A stretch of DNA of 64,000 nt, from the NCBI GenBank assembly GCA_036260805.1, contig DATALZ010000057.1, forward strand, positions 15,634 to 79,633, written 5' to 3'. Every line of letters begins with the position of its first letter. Within the stretch, counting starts at the first letter, position 1. Both the position numbers and the translations under genes were made by a program. Source of the DNA: Thermocaproicibacter sp036260805 (lineage in GTDB: Bacteria; Bacillota; Clostridia; Oscillospirales; Acutalibacteraceae). Below, one piece after another: positions 16,540 to 24,299 of the stretch. The notes beneath the pieces were generated by a model. It was not told the origin of the DNA. It made no database searches and was given only the letters and a program-made list of their open reading frames with translations.

Positions 16540-18222
16540 ATGAGCGGCGAATTTATGATGATTGACGATATCCCCGTACAAATCAACGGTGAAAAGAACA
16601 TCCTCAGCCTGATTCGCAAGGCGGGAATCGACCTTCCGACCTTCTGCTATCATTCTGAACTTTCCGTGTATGGCGCGTGCCGCATGTGCATGGTTGAAGA
16701 TAAAAGCGGACATATGCAGGCTGCCTGCTCCACGCCGCCGAAAGCGGGCATGGAGATTTACACCAGCACACCGAAGCTGAGAAGATACCGCAAGATGATT
16801 CTGGAGCTTCTGCTCTCAAACCACTGCCGCGACTGCACCACCTGCAGCAAGAACGGCGAATGCAAGCTGCAGGAGCTGGCGCAGCGCTTCGGAATCAACC
16901 GCGTGCGGTTTGAGAATACGGCGAGCACCCCGAGGTTGGACGCTTCGTCCCTGTGCATTGAGCGCGACGCAAGCAAGTGCATCCTCTGCGGCGACTGCGT
17001 GCGTATGTGCAGCGAAGTCCAGAACGTGGGCGCAATTGACTTTATGTACCGCGGCTCCAAAATGACCGTCGGCACCACGTTCAACGTTCCGATTGCCGAG
17101 ACAAAGTGCGTCGGATGCGGCCAGTGCGCGGCTGCCTGCCCCACGGGCGCAATCGTCATCAAGAACGATACCGACAAGGTTTGGCAGGTGCTGCATGACC
17201 CGAAGATTCAGGTTATCGTGCAGATCGCTCCGGCTGTCCGCGTGGGCATCGGCAGCAAGCTCGGCCAGAAAGACGGCGAAAACCTCATGGGCAAAATCGT
17301 AGCCGCACTCAAACGCCTTGGCGTCGACGAAGTGTTCGACACCGCAACCGGCGCAGACCTGACGGTCATGGAAGAGGCGAACGAATTCACGAGCCGCCTT
17401 GAAACCGGCGAAAAGCTGCCTCTCTTCACATCCTGCTGCCCGGCGTGGATTCAGTATGCCGAAAAGAATCATCCGGAACTGCTGCCTAACATATCCACCT
17501 GCCGTTCCCCGATGGAGATGTTCGGCTCCGTGCTGAAAGAGAAATACAAGGATTCCGACCGCCGTGTCGTCGTCATTGCGGTCATGCCCTGCACGGCGAA
17601 GAAATACGAAGCCGCGAGGGATGAATTCCAGGAAAACGGCGTGCCTTACGTCGATTACGTTATCACCACGCAGGAACTCATTGAGATGATCCGCGAAGCA
17701 GGAATCGTCTTCACCGAGCTTGAACCCGAAGCCATCGATACACCGTTTGCCACCCAGAGCGGTGCGGGCGTTATCTTCGGCGTGACCGGCGGCGTAACCG
17801 AAGCGGTTATCCGCAGGCTTTCCGACAAATCCGTGACCGCACTGCGCGCGCTTGCGTTCGACGGTGTCCGCGGGTTAAATGGTGTAAAGGAAAAGGCCGT
17901 TACAATTGATGGCCATGAATTGAAAATCGCTGTTGTCAGCGGACTGAGCAACGCCGAGAACCTGATTCAGAAGATGAAGAGCGGCGAAGCGCACTACGAT
18001 TTTGTAGAAGTCATGGCCTGCCCCGGCGGATGCATCAACGGCGCGGGACAGCCGGTCGGCGACCTGCATACGAAGGAAAAGCGCAGCGAAGGACTGTACG
18101 CGGCAGACAAAATGTGCAGCGTAAAGCGTTCCGAGGAGAACCCGGTTATCACATCGCTGTATGCCGGGCTGCTCAAGGGCAAGGCGCACAAGCTTCTTCA
18201 TGTGAAATATACCGAGAAATAA
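16540..18222 (+). CDS. hydA: [FeFe] hydrogenase catalytic subunit
   Basis: A 560-residue group A hydrogenase. In order: an N-terminal [2Fe-2S] domain (about 1-75), a His-ligated [4Fe-4S] site (HCRDCTTC), two [4Fe-4S] clusters (CILCGDCVRMC and CVGCGQCAAAC), then the H-cluster domain with L1 TSCCPAW, L2 MPCTAKK and L3 MACPGGCINGAGQP. It makes or consumes H2. L3 has GAG where many members have GGG. The C-terminus ends in a small-subunit-like tail. With HydB and HydC it is expected to form a bifurcating enzyme, since no ion-pumping or CODH genes are adjacent. A terminator follows. Confidence 0.96.
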   Translation: MSGEFMMIDDIPVQINGEKNILSLIRKAGIDLPTFCYHSELSVYGACRMCMVEDKSGHMQAACSTPPKAGMEIYTSTPKLRRYRKMILELLLSNHCRDCTTCSKNGECKLQELAQRFGINRVRFENTASTPRLDASSLCIERDASKCILCGDCVRMCSEVQNVGAIDFMYRGSKMTVGTTFNVPIAETKCVGCGQCAAACPTGAIVIKNDTDKVWQVLHDPKIQVIVQIAPAVRVGIGSKLGQKDGENLMGKIVAALKRLGVDEVFDTATGADLTVMEEANEFTSRLETGEKLPLFTSCCPAWIQYAEKNHPELLPNISTCRSPMEMFGSVLKEKYKDSDRRVVVIAVMPCTAKKYEAARDEFQENGVPYVDYVITTQELIEMIREAGIVFTELEPEAIDTPFATQSGAGVIFGVTGGVTEAVIRRLSDKSVTALRALAFDGVRGLNGVKEKAVTIDGHELKIAVVSGLSNAENLIQKMKSGEAHYDFVEVMACPGGCINGAGQPVGDLHTKEKRSEGLYAADKMCSVKRSEENPVITSLYAGLLKGKAHKLLHVKYTEK

Positions 18223-18245
18223 TTTACCGGCAGAATATCATTCGG

Positions 18246-18276
18246 CAGGCAGCTCGAAAGGGCTGTCTGTTTTTTT
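18246..18276 (+). terminator. Terminator after hydA
   Basis: Stem CAGGCAGCT / GGCTGTCTG (two G-U pairs) and seven T. Confidence 0.85.
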
Positions 18277-18377
18277 GCTGTATTTTCAGGCTTATATTTG
18301 TGCCGCAGAATTGAGGTTGGTTTATTGTTTTGGTTCTTCTTTATTTATTGGTGGAAAGAAAATCTGCTTTACACTTG

Positions 18378-18426
18378 CCTTCCCCGTCTAGGGGAAGGTG
18401 GCACCGCAGTGCCGGATGAGGGGCGG
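18378..18426. repeat. Short palindromic intergenic repeat
   Basis: CCTTCCCC-GTCTA-GGGGAAGG (8-bp arms) followed by a second palindrome GGCAC-CGCAGT-GCC and a GATGAGGGG tail. This layout resembles the widespread dispersed CTTCCCC/GAGGG-type palindromic repeats of Firmicutes genomes. Only one copy was found in the window. Confidence 0.55.
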
Positions 18427-18466
18427 ACTTAGCCGACAAAAGAGTTGCCTCTGTATTTTTGCACTC

Positions 18467-18588
18467 AGGCCGTGCAGGCCCGTCCTTTCTGTCTTGAAAG
18501 AAAGGACGTAAAGTTCGCACAGGGGGAATTTCCAACTCCCGACGAGACAGGTATTTAGAAAATTCCCCCTGCACCCCCGAGTATTCCC
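18467..18588 (+). repeat. Two-hairpin repeat element, copy A
   Basis: Hairpin 1 is a 9-bp stem, CGTCCTTTC (18481-18489) with GAAAGGACG (18500-18508), and a 10-base loop. A conserved TAAAGT linker follows. Hairpin 2 is a 12-bp perfect stem, CAGGGGGAATTT (18520-18531) with AAATTCCCCCTG (18560-18571), and a 28-base loop containing AACTCCCGACGAGA. Copy B on the other strand has the same parts, spacings and loop core but different, compensated stem bases. Confidence 0.75.
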
Positions 18589-18753
18589 AGCAACCCAATT
18601 TCGCTCAATTGGCTTTGCAATCTTCCTTGGCGTTTTACAAAGAATGGCTTTCTGCTTCAAGTATTGTCTTCTGAAAGATATTCTCAGTTACTGAATAAGG
18701 GACTTTAATACGTCCATGAAAAACAGAATGCCGATCGGTCGCTGGCAGGGGAA

Positions 18754-18872
18754 TGGGGAGTCCTGAGGGTGCCGGGGGATTTTGTAGAACGTTCTCGCCG
18801 GGAGTTCCAAATCCCCCGGCTCGGACTTTACATACTTTCGGCCGAAACCGAAAGTATGAGCCTGTCCGGCTT
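18754..18872 (-). repeat. Two-hairpin repeat element, copy B (inverted)
   Basis: Read on the minus strand: hairpin 1 is CATACTTTC with GAAAGTATG (plus 18831-18839 and 18850-18858, self-complementary arms), loop 10 bases. The same TAAAGT linker follows. Hairpin 2 has 12-bp arms, GCCGGGGGATTT and AAATCCCCCGGC (plus 18771-18782 and 18809-18820), and a 26-base loop with AACTCCCGGCGAGA. The first 48 bases align with copy A without gaps. Confidence 0.75.
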
Positions 18873-18951
18873 GAGGACATCGAATCGAATTGCAGAGCCA
18901 TAATTCTGAGTAATACAGCAAAAATAAAGAAATTATAAAGATTTCGGCGAG

Positions 18952-18975
18952 GTTTCCCTCTTGAGGGAAACTTTT
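18952..18975 (+). terminator. Perfect hairpin with T4, upstream of the primase gene
   Basis: GTTTCCCTC-TT-GAGGGAAAC followed by TTTT. It could end transcripts entering from the repeat region. Confidence 0.55.
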
Positions 18976-19025
18976 GGCGCTGTTTGCGGGTTATATGGAA
19001 GATACTTTTGAAAGGACGTGAAAAC

Positions 19026-20597
19026 TTGCCTTTACAAACGGCAAAACCCGCATCAAGGTTCGATGCGTTCCTCGAGCGCATCGGTACGCTCACAGCCGAG
19101 AATATCCTCTCGGACGAAACATTCGCCGAAATCTTCGTGCAGGAAAACGAAGTCTACCGCCAGCAGCTGATTAACCGGCTGCGCGGCAGGGCGAAAGAGC
19201 TGCATATCCCTATGGAGAATTTCCGCGAGATGCTTGCGGCGCACAAAGCTTTCTGTAAAAAGCGGGAACGCGAACAAAACGAAATGCGCCGACGGCAGAT
19301 CGGGAACGATCAGGCTTGGTACCGTGGTGGAATCGACGAGAACGAATTCTGCAAAGAATTTCTCCGAGTCCGCCCGATCAGGAACATTAACGGACTGTTC
19401 TACGACGAGGACGGCGCCGTGCCTGCCGAAATGCTGGAACAGGAAATCCACAGAATCATCGCGCCGTACGTCAGCCGGAAGATCGCCCCGGCGGTAAAGG
19501 GACTGATGGACGCGCTGCGAATCGCGGCGTATGCTCCCGCGCAGGCGCCCGACCCGAAACATATCCATGTGCTCAACGGCACGCTCGGTGTGGACGGCGT
19601 ATTCCTTCCGGTGCGCCAGTTCTGCCTGAACCGGCTGAACGTAACCTACGAGGCGGAACGGCCGAAGCCGGAACGCTGGCTCGCTTTTCTGAACGATCTG
19701 CTCTGCCCGGACGATATCCTCACGCTGCAGGAGTACCTCGGCTACTGCCTTATCCCGTCCACAAAGGCGCAGGCGATGCTCTTTTTGATCGGCAGCGGCG
19801 GAGAAGGCAAAAGCAGAATCGGCGTGGTGATGAACGAAATCTTTCAAAATTCGATGGTCTCCGGATGCCTGCAGGACTTGGAGAACAACCGCTTTTCGCT
19901 GGCCGCGCTGGAAAATAAACTCCTGTTTCTCGACGACGACATGAGCGTGAAAGCAACCGAGGACGGCAGAAACCTGAAAAAAATCGTTACGGCGGAAAGC
20001 CCGATTTTAATCGAGCGCAAATGCGTCCAGCCATATGAAGCGCAGCTTTACTCACGACTGCTGGCGTTCGGCAACGTGCCCCTGCGCGCGCTCTTCGACC
20101 ACAGCGACGGTATGTTTCGCAGGCAGATTATCCTGCGCGTGAAGCCGAAACCGGAAGGCCGAGCCGACGACCCGTTCCTCGCGGAAAAGCTCCTTGCCGA
20201 AAAAGACGCTGTTTTCAACTGGTGCTTCGAGGGTTTGCAAAGGCTGGTAAAAAACCGGTTCCGGTTCACGGTAAGCGAGCGGGCGAAGAAAAATCTTGAA
20301 GAAGCACGGCAGGAAAACTGCAACCTCATCCGCTTTCTGGCGGACAACGGCTTCGTTACGCTCGGCGACCCGCAGGCTTCCATCACCTGCGAGAATCTGA
20401 TGCTCTGCTACGAATACTGGTGCCGCATCAACTCGGAGCTGCCGCTCAAACGCAACACCGCAATCCTATACCTGAAAACGAACGCGGAAAAGTACGGAAT
20501 CCGCTACAGCTACAACATTCTGAACGACAGGCACAGGCGCGTGCGCGGCTTTGAGGGAATCCGCCAGATGATACGGTTCGGCGGCACGGACGTGTAA
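19026..20597 (+). CDS. Phage/plasmid P4-type (D5-like) primase-helicase, isolated
   Basis: About 523 residues. TTG 19026 is preferred because AAAGGACG lies 8 bases upstream; TTG 18984 in the same frame has no such site. The centre carries a D5_N-like region and a superfamily 3 helicase/AAA core: Walker A-like IGSGGEGKSRIG, Walker B-like LLFLDDD, sensor AFGN. The C-terminus resembles the winged domain of P4 primases. Such proteins start replication of phages and satellite elements. No integrase, capsid or other element gene is adjacent, so it looks like a stranded remnant or a domesticated gene. The frame is intact. Confidence 0.85.
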   Translation: MPLQTAKPASRFDAFLERIGTLTAENILSDETFAEIFVQENEVYRQQLINRLRGRAKELHIPMENFREMLAAHKAFCKKREREQNEMRRRQIGNDQAWYRGGIDENEFCKEFLRVRPIRNINGLFYDEDGAVPAEMLEQEIHRIIAPYVSRKIAPAVKGLMDALRIAAYAPAQAPDPKHIHVLNGTLGVDGVFLPVRQFCLNRLNVTYEAERPKPERWLAFLNDLLCPDDILTLQEYLGYCLIPSTKAQAMLFLIGSGGEGKSRIGVVMNEIFQNSMVSGCLQDLENNRFSLAALENKLLFLDDDMSVKATEDGRNLKKIVTAESPILIERKCVQPYEAQLYSRLLAFGNVPLRALFDHSDGMFRRQIILRVKPKPEGRADDPFLAEKLLAEKDAVFNWCFEGLQRLVKNRFRFTVSERAKKNLEEARQENCNLIRFLADNGFVTLGDPQASITCENLMLCYEYWCRINSELPLKRNTAILYLKTNAEKYGIRYSYNILNDRHRRVRGFEGIRQMIRFGGTDV

Positions 20598-20772
20598 ACT
20601 TGGCCTGAGAACCCATCCGCAGCAGGCATACACGTTTTACACTCTCATTTCGCAAACTCCAATCTTTTCCGTATATTATAATCTGCTTAAAAGTAAAAAC
20701 GCTATAGACACAGTATTTTTTTACTTAATTTTTATCGCAGTCGATTTTACCAAGTGTAGCGCGTGTGATTTT

Positions 20773-20802
20773 CGGCCGTCCTTCGGGGCGGCTGATTTTT
20801 TT
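20773..20802 (+). terminator. Terminator after the primase-helicase gene
   Basis: Stem CGGCCGTCC / GGGCGGCTG with a TTCG tetraloop and TTTTTTT. Confidence 0.85.
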
Positions 20803-20857
20803 GTTCTAACGCCTGTACTTTGTCCATATGTATGTTGTGAAGGGAGAGGACAAGGTA

Positions 20858-21877
20858 ATGAATTTAAAAAGCGAGGAACGATTCGACTCCGCCGCCGAAG
20901 GCGTCTGCGAGAGAATCCGAAAATCCCTGAAAGCTCTGCCCACGGACGTGAAAAAACAGGCGCAGGAGATTCGTCTGCGCGTCAACAGGCCGGTTACAGT
21001 TGTGTGCCCAAGAGGCATTTACTTTGTAAAAGAAGGCGGCGGCATCGGGTGCATCATCGGTGCCGGCTGCATCACTGCCAATAAAAGCGACCTTGAGGAG
21101 AGCTTCCGCACGCTGTGCAGCTACTCCGTCTACAGCCATGAAAATGAGATTAAAAACGGATATATCACGCTCCGCGGCGGTCACCGCGCAGGCATTTGCG
21201 GCACCGCGGTCTTTCAGAACGGAACGGTCTCCGGCATGAAGGATATCTCGTCCGTCAACATACGCGTGGCGCGGGAGATTCCCGGCTCCGCCGACGTGCT
21301 GCTTAATCAGTTAAAGGATACTCTCAGCGGCGGGCTCCTGCTTGCCGGGCCGCCGTCCAGCGGAAAAACAACCATCCTGCGCGATATTGCCCGCCAGCTT
21401 TCCAGCGGAATCCGGGGGAATATCCGCAAAGTTGCCGTCATCGACGAGCGCGGCGAAATTGCCGGTTCCTTTCAGGGCATACCGCAGAACGACGTCGGCC
21501 TGTGCTGCGACGTTCTGGACGGATATCCCAAGGCCGAGGGAATTATGCTCGCCGTCCGATCGCTTTCCCCGCAGTACATCATATGCGACGAGCTTGGCAC
21601 CGAGAACGAGACCCATGCAGTGGAGCAGAGCCTGAACGCGGGCGTGTGCGTCATTGCGAGCATCCATGCGGGCAGCGCGGGGGAGCTCCTTCGACGCAGA
21701 CAGGCTGTCGCTTTACTGAAGACCGGCGCATTTGCCGCCGCCGCCCTGCTGAACGGTTCCGAGGAGCCGGGGAGCATTGCGGGCATATACAGGGCAGGTG
21801 ATTTGCTTGCTAAAAGTGATGGGAGCGTTGCTGCTGATCACTGCGGGGTTTCTCGCGGGATATACGGAATCGCATAA
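20858..21877 (+). CDS. spoIIIAA: Stage III sporulation protein AA (secretion-type ATPase)
   Basis: About 339 residues, starting at ATG 20858 (GAGAGGACAAGG upstream; in-frame ATG 20828 is weaker). A cytosolic RecA-like ATPase with Walker A AGPPSSGKTT and Walker B-type VIDERGE. It is thought to power the SpoIIIA-SpoIIQ channel between mother cell and forespore. It is the first of eight genes in the conserved order AA-AH, all on the plus strand. The 3' end overlaps spoIIIAB by about 70 bases, more than is usual, giving AA a slightly extended C-terminus. Confidence 0.96.
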   Translation: MNLKSEERFDSAAEGVCERIRKSLKALPTDVKKQAQEIRLRVNRPVTVVCPRGIYFVKEGGGIGCIIGAGCITANKSDLEESFRTLCSYSVYSHENEIKNGYITLRGGHRAGICGTAVFQNGTVSGMKDISSVNIRVAREIPGSADVLLNQLKDTLSGGLLLAGPPSSGKTTILRDIARQLSSGIRGNIRKVAVIDERGEIAGSFQGIPQNDVGLCCDVLDGYPKAEGIMLAVRSLSPQYIICDELGTENETHAVEQSLNAGVCVIASIHAGSAGELLRRRQAVALLKTGAFAAAALLNGSEEPGSIAGIYRAGDLLAKSDGSVAADHCGVSRGIYGIA

Positions 21878-22298
21878 GCTTACGCTGCGGGTGGAAAAGC
21901 TCGAAGCGTTCCTTCGTTTTCTTTCGGCAGCGAAAACGGAAATACGGTACTCTTCCATGCCGGTGGAATCCATCATCCGCAGGCACGGCGAGGGGATCTC
22001 TTTTTTCAGTTATATCAAGGAAGGCAGCTCCGGGGGCGACTGGCTCTCGGCGTGGAACGAAGCCGTAAAACACGCGGTGAACGAGGGATTTTTCCGTAAG
22101 GATATGGAGCTGCTGCAGGGTTTCGGCGCGGGCTTCGGGGCAAGCGACACCGACGGCCAGCTTTCGCATTTTACCCTGTACTCAGAGCTTACCGCCGCCG
22201 CTCTGCGCGACGCCAAAGAGGAGCGCAACCGCAAATCGAAGCTGTACCTCATGCTGGGCTTATTCGGCGGAATGGCCGCTGCAATTTTACTTTGCTGA
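21807..22298 (+). CDS. spoIIIAB: Stage III sporulation protein AB
   Basis: About 163 residues, with an N-terminal membrane helix (LKVMGALLLITAGFLAGY), a helical cytosolic domain and a C-terminal membrane helix (LMLGLFGGMAAAILL). The family resembles type II secretion GspF-like platform proteins. The start is uncertain: TTG 21807 fits the family N-terminus and follows CAGGTG; GTG 21798 and ATG 21819 are alternatives. It lies inside the end of spoIIIAA, so translation is probably coupled. Confidence 0.9.
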   Translation: MLKVMGALLLITAGFLAGYTESHKLTLRVEKLEAFLRFLSAAKTEIRYSSMPVESIIRRHGEGISFFSYIKEGSSGGDWLSAWNEAVKHAVNEGFFRKDMELLQGFGAGFGASDTDGQLSHFTLYSELTAAALRDAKEERNRKSKLYLMLGLFGGMAAAILLC

Positions 22299-22353
22299 AA
22301 ATAGAAGGACAGTTTGAAAATCGCGTGTTTTCAAACGAAAGGATGGTCAGAAA

Positions 22354-22548
22354 ATGAATGTGGATTTAATTTTCAAAATCGCCGCGATCGGGATTATTGT
22401 TTCGGTGCTGAACCAGCTTCTCATCCGGTCGGGCAGGGAAGAACAGGCCATGATGACGACCCTCGCGGGGCTGATTGTCGTGCTGATGATGATTATCCAG
22501 CAGATCAGCGCCCTGTTCAAGTCGATTAAATCCATTTTCGGGCTTTGA
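22354..22548 (+). CDS. spoIIIAC: Stage III sporulation protein AC
   Basis: A 64-residue protein with two membrane helices and a short loop (RSGREEQA), typical of SpoIIIAC. SD AAAGGATGG ends 8 bases before ATG 22354. It is part of the mother-cell membrane portion of the feeding-tube channel, together with AD and AE. Confidence 0.95.
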   Translation: MNVDLIFKIAAIGIIVSVLNQLLIRSGREEQAMMTTLAGLIVVLMMIIQQISALFKSIKSIFGL

Positions 22549-22550
22549 TT

Positions 22551-22940
22551 ATGAATATCGTAGGGATCGCCGGAATCGCGATCTGTGCGGCAATCATCGC
22601 CGTAATGCTCCGCCGGTACAATCAGGAGTACGCCGTCATCATCAGTGTAGCGGCGGGCGTCGTGATTCTCATCGAGATTTTAGTGAATATTGCGCCTGCG
22701 GTCAGGCAGATCAATACACTGCTTTCTTCCGCGGGGCTTACCGCGGATTATGCGGTTATCCTGTTCAAAACACTGGGCATCTGTTTTCTGGCGCAGTTTG
22801 CCGCGGATTCCTGCCGCGACGCGGGCGAGAGCGCCCTCGCTTCCAAAGTGGAGCTGGCAGGCAAAATTGCGATTGTCGTTCTGGCGCTGCCTTTGTTTGA
22901 GAAGATTGCGAAAACCGCAACGGGGCTGATCGGCGCATAG
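22551..22940 (+). CDS. spoIIIAD: Stage III sporulation protein AD
   Basis: About 129 residues with four membrane segments, starting MNIVGIAGIAICAAIIAVML. ATG 22551 is 2 bases after the spoIIIAC stop and lacks a clear SD, so it is likely translated by coupling. It is a membrane component of the SpoIIIA complex. Confidence 0.95.
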   Translation: MNIVGIAGIAICAAIIAVMLRRYNQEYAVIISVAAGVVILIEILVNIAPAVRQINTLLSSAGLTADYAVILFKTLGICFLAQFAADSCRDAGESALASKVELAGKIAIVVLALPLFEKIAKTATGLIGA

Positions 22941-23003
22941 AGCGAAATATTGCATCTTTCGTTGGTATATAAAATCCCGCAATACGTTTAAAGAGAGGGA
23001 ACC

Positions 23004-24161
23004 ATGAAAAAAACGGTTTGTTTCCTGATTTTAATCCTTGCCGCATTCCTTTTCCATACCGCGGCGTTTGCGGAGCAGACCGCTTCTTCCCAGAGCAGTA
23101 TGGAGAGCTATTACCAGGAACAGCTTGAGCAGAGCGGCGCCGACAAATTACAGGACAAACTCCCCGACGACACGAAAAAAATCCTGCAGGAGCTTGGCAT
23201 TAGCGGTTCGGACTGGAACTCCATTACGTCCATCACACCGCAGAATTACTTTGAAAAGATTCTCTCGGTTTTTACCGGAAAAGCGAAAAATCCGCTGCGC
23301 GTCCTCGCTTCGGTCATCGCCGTTATTCTGCTGTGCGCCCTTTTGGACGGCATGAAGCTTTCCTTCGGCGAGAAGCCGCTTGGCGGAATCATCGGCATGG
23401 TTGGCACGCTGTGCATCTGCACCATTGTGGTTCAGCCTATTGTCGCCTGTATCTCCGACGCGGCGGATGTGCTGAAAGCCTCTTCCGGTTTTCTGCTGGC
23501 CTGCGTGCCCGTGCTGGTCGCCATTATGGCGGCGGCGGGGCAGTCGGTTTCGGCGGGCTCCTACCATTTGCTGATGATGGCCGCCGGCAACGTGATTTCC
23601 ATTTTCGCCACGACCGTCCTCGTGCCAATGATGAATATTTTCCTAGCGCTCTCCGTGGTTTCGTCCGTCTCGCCGAACATCAACCTGAACGGCCTGTGCA
23701 ACGTGCTGAACAAGGCCGTCAAGTGGGTTATGGCGCTTGGAATGACGCTTTTCACCGGGCTGATCACCATGCATTCCATTGTGGCTTCTTCGCTGGACAG
23801 CACCGGCGCGAAAGCGGCCAAATTCGTGGTGAGCAGTTTTGTACCGGTCGTCGGCAACGCGCTCGGCGAGGCTCTGAACACCGTTACCGGCTGCGTGAAG
23901 ATGCTCAAATCCGGCGTAGGGGCGTTCGGGCTGCTGGCGGGGCTGTTCGTTTTTCTGCCCGTCATTGCCGAATGTGTGCTGTGGATTCTCACCCTGATGC
24001 TCTGTTCGGGAATCAGCCAGGTGTTCGAGCTTAAAGAGATTACCGGGCTGCTCAAAGCTTCGTCGGACGTTGTCTCCACCATGCTGGCGATTCTTCTGTG
24101 CTGCATGATGGTGCTGATCATTTCCACCGTTGTAATGCTTGTGATCGGTGGCGTAACGTGA
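23004..24161 (+). CDS. spoIIIAE: Stage III sporulation protein AE
   Basis: A 385-residue polytopic membrane protein. It has a cleavable-looking signal peptide (MKKTVCFLILILAAFLFHTAAFA), an acidic and Gln-rich ectodomain of about 75 residues, then six or more membrane segments. It is the largest membrane subunit of the SpoIIIA channel and is a proposed export-gate relative. SD AGAGAGGGA is present. A perfect 12-bp hairpin starts at its last codons and precedes spoIIIAF. Confidence 0.95.
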   Translation: MKKTVCFLILILAAFLFHTAAFAEQTASSQSSMESYYQEQLEQSGADKLQDKLPDDTKKILQELGISGSDWNSITSITPQNYFEKILSVFTGKAKNPLRVLASVIAVILLCALLDGMKLSFGEKPLGGIIGMVGTLCICTIVVQPIVACISDAADVLKASSGFLLACVPVLVAIMAAAGQSVSAGSYHLLMMAAGNVISIFATTVLVPMMNIFLALSVVSSVSPNINLNGLCNVLNKAVKWVMALGMTLFTGLITMHSIVASSLDSTGAKAAKFVVSSFVPVVGNALGEALNTVTGCVKMLKSGVGAFGLLAGLFVFLPVIAECVLWILTLMLCSGISQVFELKEITGLLKASSDVVSTMLAILLCCMMVLIISTVVMLVIGGVT

Positions 24162-24194
24162 AATAATGCGTAATTCGTTTCACATTATTTCACG
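24157..24194. other. Perfect 12-bp hairpin overlapping the spoIIIAE stop codon
   Basis: Arms CGTGAAATAATG (24157-24168) and CATTATTTCACG (24183-24194), loop 14 bases. A-rich, not T-rich, sequence follows, so it is not a plus-strand terminator. It includes the spoIIIAE stop (TGA 24159-24161) and may protect or process the operon mRNA. Confidence 0.6.
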
Positions 24195-24299
24195 ATAAAA
24201 AAAGCCACTTGTCGGTTGGTATGTTTGACCGGCATCCGCTTGCGCCGTGGCTATAAATTTTACGATATTTCAGAACGAATCGGAAGGATGTGGGTTCCC

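Larger units (their letters stand above)
18277..18951. other. Gene-free repeat-rich accessory stretch
   Basis: No ORF here has a ribosome site or a recognisable product. The stretch is made of inverted repeats: a palindromic repeat (18378-18426), then two copies of a roughly 120-base two-hairpin element in opposite orientation (18467-18588 and 18754-18872), separated by about 165 bases of unrecognised sequence. It separates the hydrogenase operon from a lone primase gene. Confidence 0.75.

Noticed and set aside
18467..18872. CRISPR array
   Set aside because: Only two copies, in opposite orientation, with no regular spacers and no cas genes.
18341..19093. Minus-strand open frames across the repeat region
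   Set aside because: They run through the hairpin repeats, lack ribosome sites and differ between the two repeat copies.
20627..20634. CATACACG as a sigma-E -10 for spoIIIAA
   Set aside because: No ATATT-type -35 lies 13-15 bases upstream, and a strong terminator separates it from spoIIIAA.
21777..21877. Frameshift at the spoIIIAA/spoIIIAB overlap
   Set aside because: Both frames keep family sequence through the overlap; spoIIIAA simply has a longer tail.
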